Assembly (NCBI GenBank): GCA_031262365.1
Contig: JAISHW010000031.1
Span: forward strand, 1-32,166
DNA length: 32,166 nucleotides
Origin: Lentimicrobiaceae bacterium
GTDB taxonomy: Bacteria > Bacteroidota > Bacteroidia > Bacteroidales > F082
Direction: 5' to 3'
The position numbers and the translations under genes are program-made. Shown piece by piece: positions 16,458 to 26,100 of this stretch. A model generated the notes under the pieces. That model ran no database searches, had not been told where the DNA came from, and saw nothing but the letters and a program-made list of their open reading frames with translations. Position 1 is the stretch's first letter; the number at the start of each line of letters is the position of its first letter.

Positions 16458-17258
16458 TTATTTCCACCATCCATGTTTTTCTTTCAATGTTTCTGATTGA
16501 TGATAAGGTTGATGATAGGTATCCCAGCCGTTTTTCATGTATTTAGGGTTAGGAGAAAACTCAGCAACGCCAATATCTAGATCACCCGCATAAGGCACTC
16601 TATACGTCCCCCAGTTACATTTTTTTTGAATTGAAGACATATAACTCTCCCAAATACCAACAAATTGATTATTAGAATAATTATCACTATATCCTAAATC
16701 TAAATCATCAAAAAACAATGTTTCTTTTTCGATGTAAAAACTTGATTTTATAACTCCAGTAAAGAAACCACTCCCATTTTGTTCAGGATTTTCAAATAAA
16801 AGATATTCTGTTAAAACAAAGCCCTTTATTTTCCCAAATCTATCAGCTACTTCTTGATCTCCTTGTTTTAATGCTTCTTCATATAAAAGATCTTGCTCTG
16901 AATCATTTATTTTATACGCATCTATAATTCTAAATTTTCCTTGAAAATCGCATACATTGCTTTTTACCTTTGATTTACCATATATATAGTATTCATTTTC
17001 TTTTCTAAAATCTTTAATTATTGAAATAAAATACACATATATTCGTTGGTAATCCTCTCCTATATATCCTATAACTGCATTTTGATTTTCCAACCAGATT
17101 TTACTAAAGTTCATCTTATCAAACACTGAAAGTTCGATTTTTTCTTTATCATTTTCCGATAGATTTTTCTCTATGAATTTCTTGCTCGAAACAGGCATTT
17201 GTCCATTCAGCACAAATGAGGCAAATATTATCAGACTAATTAATGTTATTTTTCTCAT
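16458..17258 (-). CDS. exported protein, candidate immunity protein of cassette C
   Basis: A 266-residue protein with a clear Sec signal peptide (MRKITLISLIIFASFVLNGQ, cleavage near residue 20), so it is periplasmic or outside. It has mixed alpha/beta content and many aromatic residues. I recognise no family. It starts 23 bp after the stop of cassette C, the position expected for an immunity gene. A periplasmic immunity protein would suit a tip carrying a DUF5675-like cell-wall enzyme. Its function is inferred from position and export alone. Confidence 0.65.
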   Translation of the reverse strand: MRKITLISLIIFASFVLNGQMPVSSKKFIEKNLSENDKEKIELSVFDKMNFSKIWLENQNAVIGYIGEDYQRIYVYFISIIKDFRKENEYYIYGKSKVKSNVCDFQGKFRIIDAYKINDSEQDLLYEEALKQGDQEVADRFGKIKGFVLTEYLLFENPEQNGSGFFTGVIKSSFYIEKETLFFDDLDLGYSDNYSNNQFVGIWESYMSSIQKKCNWGTYRVPYAGDLDIGVAEFSPNPKYMKNGWDTYHQPYHQSETLKEKHGWWK

Positions 17259-17281
17259 ATTATTCTTTTTAAATAATTAAA

Positions 17282-18004
17282 CTATTGAATATCGTAAATA
17301 TATAAAGTTGCTCCTTTTGTACCAAGTAAAGAGCGTAAAGATTTAAATTTTTCTCCACTTGACCATACTGCATAGTTACCCCCGACTTTACTATATGAAC
17401 TTCCTGGTAATAAACAACCCGCTGTGTTTGAATGATAATTTCCAACATGAATTAAAATATGCCTATCCGGAGAAACTAAACCATTTGAAATAATGTAATT
17501 ATCTTTATATGTTTTACTACTATAAGGATCTACTGAATAGGTTCCTGCAGGAATTCTCTGATCTTGACCTGATGCTGTAGTAGATGGTCCACCTGGCTCT
17601 AATATATAGCCAGTAACTACCGCATAAGGAACAGGTCCGAATGCAGTAAATTCACTTAATGTAGCGTCAGAAGACTCTGCAATTCTTTGCATTTCAATAG
17701 TCAATGTATAAGGGTCATTCTCTGCTATTTCTATAGTTGTTTCTGAAACAGAGTTTCCTTTTTCTTTGTTTTTATTATCTACTGCATGCTGCAAATGATT
17801 AAACAGCATCACAAAAGCACCCGTAATGGCACCATTGGCAAACTTGCCACCGCCAAGTGCTTCGGCGGTGCCGCCTAATACTGCTGACATAGCCACTTGC
17901 GAACCTGCCGACATGCTCCTATTTTGCATCATGCTGCCGCCAAGCGAAGAAACCACACCACTCATAAAACCATGCTCGAACCTCCCACCCTGCAGCATCC
18001 GCAT
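17282..18004 (-). CDS. orphan RHS tip cassette C with DUF5675-like domain
   Basis: A 240-residue frame. Residues 1-73 are the longest orphan copy of the junction segment, starting at GGRFEHGFMSG. Residues ~100-240 resemble DUF5675: GYILEPGG, then IPAGTYSV (151-158), then HILIHVGNYHSNTAGCLLPG with His186 and Cys197, then a C-terminal strand. The His-x-GN...T-x-GC pattern suggests a cysteine enzyme acting on cell-wall peptides, similar in layout to L,D-transpeptidases, but DUF5675 has no activity that I can cite. There is no signal peptide. An exported candidate immunity gene follows. The base composition changes from GC-rich junction to AT-rich tip at ~17786. Confidence 0.8.
   Translation of the reverse strand: MRMLQGGRFEHGFMSGVVSSLGGSMMQNRSMSAGSQVAMSAVLGGTAEALGGGKFANGAITGAFVMLFNHLQHAVDNKNKEKGNSVSETTIEIAENDPYTLTIEMQRIAESSDATLSEFTAFGPVPYAVVTGYILEPGGPSTTASGQDQRIPAGTYSVDPYSSKTYKDNYIISNGLVSPDRHILIHVGNYHSNTAGCLLPGSSYSKVGGNYAVWSSGEKFKSLRSLLGTKGATLYIYDIQ
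17786..18004 (-). repeat. RHS junction segment, copy C
   Basis: 219 bp encoding GGRFEHGFMSGVVSSLGG through FNHLQH, very close at nucleotide level to copy E in the full-length gene. It is the longest orphan homology tract available for recombination. Confidence 0.88.
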
Positions 18005-18014
18005 AAATAAAAAT

Positions 18015-18416
18015 TTATTTTTTTATTTTTTTAATAAATAAGCATAATAAACACATAATAAACGCATAGATAAATGCTGTTACAAAGGAAAGAAGGATAC
18101 TTATGCTCAGAGGAACATCACCATAGTATGGCAAAAAACCAAATAAATGTTTAATATATTTTGATATTTCAAATAAAAAACATAAAGACAGGGCTATCCA
18201 AAAAGAAGTATAAATCATTCTCCTAGATTTTAAAATAAAGCAACATAAAACAACTGATAATAATAATAATAATAATAATTTCAGCAATATTTCTATACTA
18301 CTCTGAATATAAAAGACACGCTCTACTCCTTCATCACATTGAGTACAAAAAATAAACTTAAGGAAAAATAGTAAAACAAAAAAGACTATTTCCGCTATAA
18401 TTATTTTTAATTTCAT
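18015..18416 (-). CDS. multi-pass membrane protein, candidate immunity protein of cassette D
   Basis: A 133-residue protein dominated by about four hydrophobic helices (residues ~5-24, 42-62, 72-90, 104-127) with a Lys-rich C-terminus, so it is an inner-membrane protein. No family is recognised. It starts 8 bp after the stop of cassette D. Membrane immunity proteins are known for toxins that act at or across the inner membrane, which would fit a periplasmic cell-wall enzyme. The assignment is by position. Confidence 0.6.
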   Translation of the reverse strand: MKLKIIIAEIVFFVLLFFLKFIFCTQCDEGVERVFYIQSSIEILLKLLLLLLLSVVLCCFILKSRRMIYTSFWIALSLCFLFEISKYIKHLFGFLPYYGDVPLSISILLSFVTAFIYAFIMCLLCLFIKKIKK

Positions 18417-18424
18417 AAATTAAA

Positions 18425-19000
18425 TCATTTATAATAAACAAAAATGTATGTGATCTTCTGATCTTTAGTAAGCTCATATATTCTTCCAATATTTGATCCG
18501 ACATCAATACAACCTGCAGAACCTTTGAAGATTCCTCCATGTAGAAAAAATCCATTTCTAGTTGAATTATTTACAACGATATCTAATCGTACATTATGAG
18601 ATCCCCAATCGCCTCCAGCTAATAACCGCTTGTATTGCTGCCATTTTGTCAAAGACTGCCAATTTGTATTTTCAAAACTATAAATTCCTTCTGGAATTGG
18701 ACCAATAAACGGAATGTCTTGATAATCAATATTATTCATACCGACTTCTTTGCCAGAGGTAGCTGATGTACTATATATCTTATCTTTCGCTACAGGATCA
18801 ATAACATGCAATTCTTTTCCATCAAAACGAAGATAATATGTAGACTTCTTAATCCCTTGTCGTTCCTTTGCTTTAACAGCATTTTTATCCGGCTCATGCT
18901 GCAAATGATTAAACAACATCACAAAAGCACCAGTAACGGCACCATTGGCAAACTTGCCGCCGCCAAGCACGGCCAACATAACAACCGAGCCATTGCTCAT
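18425..19000 (-). CDS. orphan RHS tip cassette D with Tlde1/DUF2778-like domain
   Basis: A 191-residue frame. Residues 1-39 are a short, partly deleted junction copy (VLGG joined directly to GGKF). Residues ~53-191 match the Tlde1/DUF2778 pattern: YYLRFDGKELHVID, then TSATSGKE, then IPFIGPIPEGIYSF (96-109), then FFLHGGIFKGSAGCIDVG with His154 and Cys164. Tlde1 proteins are antibacterial effectors with an L,D-transpeptidase-like fold that attack peptidoglycan peptides in the periplasm. Both key residues are present, so the domain looks intact. It lacks its own signal peptide and probably needs an RHS carrier. A multi-pass membrane protein gene follows 8 bp later. Confidence 0.85.
   Translation of the reverse strand: MSNGSVVMLAVLGGGKFANGAVTGAFVMLFNHLQHEPDKNAVKAKERQGIKKSTYYLRFDGKELHVIDPVAKDKIYSTSATSGKEVGMNNIDYQDIPFIGPIPEGIYSFENTNWQSLTKWQQYKRLLAGGDWGSHNVRLDIVVNNSTRNGFFLHGGIFKGSAGCIDVGSNIGRIYELTKDQKITYIFVYYK
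18884..19000 (-). repeat. RHS junction segment, copy D (internally deleted)
   Basis: Encodes MLAVLGG-GGKFANGAVTGAF... to HLQHEPDK. Relative to the other copies, the codons for TAEAL are missing and the part before VLGG is different. The HEPDK end is shared with copy A. Confidence 0.8.
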
Positions 19001-19080
19001 AACCGAAAAAGCTACATTGTTTTGTACATAATTGTCACTAAATATTTCAACGGAAATTTATTCTTCGATTAATCCATTTT

Positions 19081-19212
19081 TCATAAAATAACCTCCATTT
19101 CTTCTCCAAAACTATAAAATCGCATTACCTCATATCCTGTTCCCAATTGTTTCAATTGACGTTGAAAGAAACGATCCCAATAACCTTCGGGATAATTCGG
19201 TGAATATTTTTC
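19081..19212 (-). pseudogene. C-terminal relic of a second copy of the main-tip immunity gene
   Basis: This 44-codon frame, closed by TGA at 19081-19083, encodes RFFQRQLKQLGTGYEVMRF and then YSFGEEMEVIL. It lines up with the C-terminus of the 315-residue neighbour (PFLKRQLKQLKTGSDVIRF, then LNFGSEVKVDL). It begins exactly where the intact gene ends, sharing a few bases, and has no start codon of its own. It is therefore the 3' stump of a paralogous immunity gene left after recombination or deletion. Confidence 0.8.
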
Positions 19213-20158
19213 ATAAATCAACTTTCACCTCTGATCCGAAATTAAGAAATCGTATAACATCAGAACCCGTCTTCAATTGTTTCAATTGACGCTTAAGAAA
19301 AGGTGCTCCAAGAGAATTACGATTCTGATATTTATTTTGTATTGTATCATATTCTTCTCTATCAAATGGGCGCAATAGTAGTGGAAAATAAAAATAATCT
19401 ACTTTATCGGAGAAAAAGGACTGATTCAGGCTTTGTTTTAAACTATCTAATAGCTGTTCTAACAATTGCTGATCGGCAAATTCAGGAATGGGCTCACATA
19501 CCACATCAAAATACAATTCGCCATCTTCAAAAGTGCCTTTTATGTTGTAAGTAATATATTCTCCTTTATAAAAACTTATAGCCCCCATTTGCTTTGATAA
19601 TTTTCCACGTAAATGATTTGTCCTATTTAATTGTAGAAATTGATATAAACTATCATTCTTTTCATCATAAGGATTTATCAAAATATCCGATTTAAACAAT
19701 AAAGAAAGAAAATGATTACCTATACATGGGAAAAATTTCATTGCTGGATATAAAATAATATTATCACCACATAAATAATCTAAAAACGTAAGCTCATCTT
19801 GTGTTTTTAAACGTGAATTTTTCTGTACTTTACTGTATTTCCCCATTGAAACAATTAAAGACATGGAATCCATTCTATCATTTAAAATAGCTAATCCATC
19901 TTCATATAATGGCAATGTTTTATACCATTTTAAACCTTCTTCTCTAGAATCAAAATATTCGGCGACAACTTGTTCGATTACTTCTTCTGCGACAGGATCT
20001 TTCATGTAATAATCTATAATATCCCAGTAAGCACCCTCTAAAGGATAAAAATCTACTGTTTTATAATAATGATATTTTTTATAGTCTTTTATTAATAAAA
20101 CTATCAGAAACAACATAGTTACAAACAGTATGATTCTAATAATCCATTTCTTTTTCAT
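19211..20158 (-). CDS. membrane-anchored protein, candidate immunity protein of the main RHS tip
   Basis: A 315-residue protein. Residues 5-24 form a single N-terminal membrane anchor after a Lys-rich start, and the remainder is predicted to face the periplasm. No family is recognised. It starts 11 bp after the stop of the full-length RHS gene and on the same strand, the standard place for an immunity gene. A related 3' stump immediately follows, so this gene family has turned over here together with the tips. The role as immunity protein is inference. Confidence 0.65.
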   Translation of the reverse strand: MKKKWIIRIILFVTMLFLIVLLIKDYKKYHYYKTVDFYPLEGAYWDIIDYYMKDPVAEEVIEQVVAEYFDSREEGLKWYKTLPLYEDGLAILNDRMDSMSLIVSMGKYSKVQKNSRLKTQDELTFLDYLCGDNIILYPAMKFFPCIGNHFLSLLFKSDILINPYDEKNDSLYQFLQLNRTNHLRGKLSKQMGAISFYKGEYITYNIKGTFEDGELYFDVVCEPIPEFADQQLLEQLLDSLKQSLNQSFFSDKVDYFYFPLLLRPFDREEYDTIQNKYQNRNSLGAPFLKRQLKQLKTGSDVIRFLNFGSEVKVDL

Positions 20159-20169
20159 TCGTGTTAATT

Positions 20170-23100
20170 TTAATTCGTGACTCCTGTAGCATAATTATAA
20201 AATTTCATACGATCTTCTTTGCTTTTAAATTCTATTTGAAGAAGATATTGATTCTGAGTTTTATCATTCTGTCTAAACAATATACGTCCACCAATAGTAT
20301 AGTCTGTTTTGCCAGTTATTTCAACTATTGTAACAATGTTATTTTGACTATTAGGCGAATATACAATATCCACATAATAAGTTTCTGACCCAACCTTAAT
20401 TTCAACATTTCGCGCTCCATAATTTTGATGACGAAATCCTTTCACCCCTTCAAAAGAGATACCATCAATAGTAAAATCTATACCATTTTTCTCTGATATC
20501 CTAACAGGATTAGGTGCTTCTAAATCCGGATTAGCATAAGCTTTTCTATTTTTTTCCAGCATTGCTTTTACTTTCTCAGTAAGTTGTTCTATTTGCTCGT
20601 CCGTTAATGACTCAGGTGTATAATTACCTCTTTGAGGAGGATATGACAGATGATTAAACAGCATCACAAAAGCACCCGTAATGGCACCATTGGCAAACTT
20701 GCCGCCGCCAAGTGCTTCGGCGGTGCCGCCCAACACAGCCGATAGAGCCACTTGCGAACCTGCTGACATGCTCCTATTTTGCAGCATGCTGCCGCCAAGC
20801 GAAGAAACCATACCGCTCATAAAACCATGCTCGAACCGCCCACCTTGTACTACTCGCAATCCTCCGTTAAAAGTCCCGTGTGCCAAAGCACGTCCTACTT
20901 CATTAGCAAATTCGGGAAGCCCTTTGTCGAAAATCTGCCCTATTTTCGACACGGCAAAATGCGATAAAAATGTCAGACCCGCCGAAGAAAATCCCTGTGC
21001 TATAGCTTGTTTTGGCGTAGCTTTCAGTGTAGAAGCTGTACAATACTGAAGGATTCCTGAAACGACAGATGCGGCAAATATGGAGTAAGGCGCTATCATT
21101 ATTGTAAGCGCAGCACCTATTGTCCCGAATATTTTCCATCCGGCACTGTTACTAATGGTAAAATGTCCGGTAGGGTCAGTATGGCGCAGCGGATTGTTGA
21201 GGCAATAGGCGTACGGATTCAGTCCTTGGGTGTAGTTCGGATATTGCAGTATGGGGTCGGGGCTTAAGAAACGTCCCAACACAGGGTCGTACATGCGTCC
21301 GTTCATGTTCACCAGTGCAAAGAGGTCGAGATGTTCGTGCCCGGTAAATCCGAGCGGTGTTTGCGAATCGCTACCCAAATAAGCTTCGAGCGTAATGGGG
21401 TCACGGCGCATTCCCCAGACATCATAGCTGAGTTCTTCTATCAACATTCCGTTTTCGCTTGCCAATACCTGTATCGATCCCAAATGATCGGTAAGTACAT
21501 ACAGTAATCTATAAGAACTTAACGGTTCCGGAGGAAGCGCAATGCCATCTAACGTATCGGCTATAGAAATATTACCTCCTACTATCAGGCTATCAATAAC
21601 AATGGAAGAACCTCCTCCCGATTTATATTCCAATATGGCTACCAGACCTGTCGGAGCTGTTATATAATGTGTTTTGGTAATTGCCAATTGGTTGTTTTCT
21701 TTTTCATAGATACCGCCTACGTAGTATTTTTCTTTTGTCGAAAAATTGGTACGATCAATGGTTACCTGTTTTATCCGTTGTTTGTCGATTCCGTAAGAAA
21801 GATCCAACTGCCGTTTTATTCTACTCGGCCATCTGGGATCGTGTTCGGCAACACGGCTTACTTTGTTGAAGTAATTGTAATCGACCCGCTGGTTATCGTG
21901 CGATATCAATGCTGAATTATCGTTGATTGCCGTAAGTTTGTACGGATTGTTGCTGTCGTTGTATTGATAATCGCCTACATCCGATTTGTAGGTAATGTTT
22001 CCTAAGGCATCGTACGTTATCGACTGTTTTAGTTCGTTATCATGATAGATTTTTTCCAATCGATTAAGCGGGTCGTATTCAAAAGTTTCTTCTTTTCTAT
22101 CAAACGTACTTCTAAAAGTCAGGTTTCTCAGATAATCCCAGTCATATAAATTGTCTTGCAAACCGTTTGCTACCTCTTCTCTTATAAGACCGGTAATAGG
22201 GTCATAATAAAGATTTTGTGTGATATTATTCCCCAGTTTTATTTTCGTAATCTGGTTGCGGGCATTGGCTTCCATTGCCTGCCACAATACTTTGGAAGTA
22301 CTTCGTTCGAGAATTTTGTTTTGGTATCCGTATTCGTTGTACATGTTTTTTATGGCATATCCCGAAGGATAAGTCAATTCATCTACTCTATTGTATTGGT
22401 CATACGAATAGGAGGTTGTAAACATTTCGTTTTCTATTGTTTCTTTAACAGACAGCACACGAAGCAAGTTGTCGTATGTATAAGCCATCCGGTGTTTCGA
22501 GCCATAAACGCTATCCAATACGCCTATTTTCTGTTGATCATATACCCATGTTACGGTGTCGTCGGGCGTACGCATTTCGCGCAAACGGCTTAGTTTATCA
22601 TATTGGGTATAGAACGTGGTATCGTTTTGCGCATTGACATCATAAATGAGTTCGCCAAACGGATTGTAGGCGTATTTTTTTGCACCTTGAGAAGCATCGT
22701 GATAGGAAATCATGTTTCCAAATATATCATAATTATACGTACGTGCCGTTGCCTCATAATTTTTCACTTTTGTAGTGTGCAGCGTGCCATCGCTAAAATA
22801 CGAATGAATTATTTTACCTCCTAAAGCATCTTCCGTTTCGACAAGCCAACCTTGAGGATTTACCGTTTTCTTACTTTCATTCAGATGCGCATTTTTGACT
22901 GTAGTTGTCAGACCGCTGTATGAAAATTTTGTTTCGGCACCCGAAGGAGCAATTGTTTTACTGACACGCCACAATGTATCGTATTCTAATTTGGAATAAT
23001 AAATACTATCGCTACCGGGATAATAAGGTTCTGATTTTCTTACCACACGCCCTTTCGCGTCATATTTCGTATCGACAATGACAGCCGCTCCCGAAAAATT

Positions 23101-26100
23101 AAAACTTACCGTGCGGAGTTCTTTCCCTGCACAATCATAATAGGTTCGTACAGGTAATGAACCCGATGATTGCGACCAAACGTAATATCTCGAATCAGTA
23201 GGAGCATAATCGTCATTATCTGATGCCCAACGCAATGCACTCACAGTTTGGTTACCATCGGGGGTGAGTGTTCGAACATGCCGCCCGAACGAATCGTAAA
23301 ATAGGCGTGTTACATTACCGTTCGGATCGGTAATAGTTGTAACGTTACCGCTTTTTGTGTCAAAAACTTTTTCTTCGACATGCCCTTCCGCATTGATGCG
23401 TTTTGTGAGAAATCTACCCTTAGGATTTGGGTCATTATGATCATAAAACGATGAATCAATGCGTGTTTGCATTCCTGGAGCACTGATTTTAGATACGGTA
23501 ATATTCCCGTACGAGTCGTATATATATTCTTTTGTAACAGGTTTATCCGAATCGGGCTCTGTAATTTCTTTTCGCAACATGCCGTCGTGCAAGCCTTCGG
23601 TATAATAAACAAACGCAACTCTTTTGTCAATTGGTGCTGCGCCAGCGGTTTCGTATGTTGTTTTTGTTCGAGACAAACGTCCTAAAATCCATTTACCTTC
23701 TGTGTAGTTATTATAAGTGTTTTGGCTCGTGGTTGTATGCACAAGACTATCGGTTCCTTTATAATATTTTTGCGTTGTTTTCAGTGCATTTCCAAAATTA
23801 TCATAGTCATCTATGGTGTATTTGCTGCTTGAATAAATACCCAGTCCGGCAAAATTGTCGTAATTGTATTCCGTTCTGTCTTTAAGTGCTACAAAATAAT
23901 TTAACTTTCCGGTCGTATTGGTCAATTTATAATTTGTAACCGTTTTGTTTAACAATATTCCTGAAGAATTTTGATAACTATGTGTTTGTTGCGGCAACAA
24001 AAACGGTGCTTCATCATACAAACGGCAATCTATAACTTCTCTTACATCTTTCGTAAGATTTGTAATAATTCTTCTCTTAAATCCTAAAAAACCATGCCCA
24101 CGCATATGCACAAGTCCTCCTTCATACCGATAACGAATCGTATCATTCCCTACACCATTATCAACAATAAGTTCGCTTACTGCTGGATAAGGTGTTGTCA
24201 AAGGAGCGTAAGGATAAGACGTGGTATCGGTTGAAGGTGTATAAATAGTACTATCGGATAAGAATTTATATTTTACTTGTGTTGCTCTTCCTAATCCATT
24301 TGTAACAAGTGTAATCCTATAACTGTCCGTAGAAAATTCATATCGGGGAATCATACCATATTTTATTTTCGCATACATTAGCTCAGATGCTCCATCGCCA
24401 TTAAAATCAAATGGAATACAATCGGGATAAAGTGTTCCTGTTCCTTTAATGACTTTTTTAGAAAAAGAAGTTCCTGATTTATTTGCATACAAAATTATTG
24501 TCAATGGATCTGTGCGAGTTATTATATATTGATTGTATTCCCATCTAGCATATAAAAGATTGCACTGAATCAAAATATCACATCGACCATCTCCGTTAAA
24601 ATCGGCACAGAACATTTTTTTTGAGGATTCATCTATAAGTGTTTGACTTATACCATTACTCACCATATAGCTTTTATCAACAGGAATGGAGGTTATTGTT
24701 ATGGTTTTATAATCTTCAAAATCATCTCTATACGATTGATATGTTTCTGTTTCTATATGGTGAACAAAATAACTAGAATTTCCCACATTTGATGTTATAG
24801 ATCCTTTGACGATGTCACTTTTACCATCACCATTAAGATCGCCAAGCAACATAAAATCACAACTGTAAGGATCTAAATCAATACCTTCATTTATATTATA
24901 TCTTTCACCTTGGTATTCGTCTTCATAGCCTGATCTTTTCTTGATTCTATAAACAAATTGTTCCCATTGTTCTTCGGGAGTTCCTGGGTATCGTTTTCCT
25001 CTTGCCAACAGTTGCGTACGGTGATCTCCCATGAAATGTCCTGGAAAAACATCGAAGCTATGGGGGAGGTATATCCCATCATGATAAAAATATTTTTCGT
25101 CTAAATGACCTTGATCTGCATAATCTGGATCACTGAGGAACAACTGTAAGACACCATAATAATTTCGTAATAAAATATCGGCTCTTCCATCACCATTAAA
25201 ATCACCGGGTATAACTTGTATGTATGTACCTATTTCTTCTTTTCTATACTCAAAGAAACCGCCAGCTCCATCGTTAATATTTATGTACAAAATCAACCTA
25301 TTGTCTCCCGTGTTCTCGGGATTATTGATTCTAACTTCATAATAAATGAAATCATCAAAACCATCACCATTAATATCGAGTGTTATTTGTTCATCTTTTT
25401 CAATATTATAACGGGTCTCTCGTATTATCGTATCTTTTTCATAATGCCCACCTCTAAAGATAAGGGAGTCTCCTTTTCCTTCAAGAAGGAAACGTCCAGT
25501 TCTTTTTTGATAAAAGACCATGGCATCCATCGTTGTTTTTCCATAAAAATTACCATAGATCATTGTAAAATCATCAGAATTCTGCACACTTACAGGCAAC
25601 TTATACATTATTGGTTTTGATTTATATGCGTAATCTATTTCTTCTTCCCATGTAAATCGTGTTTTGTTTATTTGCTCATTAGCTGCTATTTCTTCTACCG
25701 ATCGAAGCAAATAAATAACATTTTCCTCATCGCCAGCTACATAGCGTTCTTCATAATCCAACACATATTTTCGAACAACTTCACTCTTATGTTTGCAGTG
25801 TATCTCTTTCAATATTTTTTTACATTCTATATGCATTGGAAGAGTGAAACCCATATGGGTTACTGATTTTCCTGCCGCATTGTCATAACAAAACAAAATT
25901 TCGTTGTCAAGATAAGTTATCTTCTCTAAATAGTTTTCACCCGTTGTCCAATTATGATTATAACTATAATTAATCGAATTTTCATAAAGATCTTTAACAG
26001 ATGATAAGTAATATGAAAAAGTCTTTGATGTAGTAGGAGGTACAAAATTTCTAGCTATTTGATACGAATTATGAGTTCTTCCATATTCATATATCAGTCC

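Noticed and set aside
15307-19000. Orphan tip ORFs as independent secreted toxins
   Set aside because: None has a signal peptide or a clear ribosome binding site, and all start inside the RHS junction segment. They are better read as displaced 3' ends.
20681-21049. Plus-strand open frame of 122 codons over the RHS junction segment, similar to frames at 16298 and 17826
   Set aside because: The frames resemble each other only because the junction repeat is repeated on the other strand. The composition (Pro/Ala/Ser-rich) is that of an antisense shadow.
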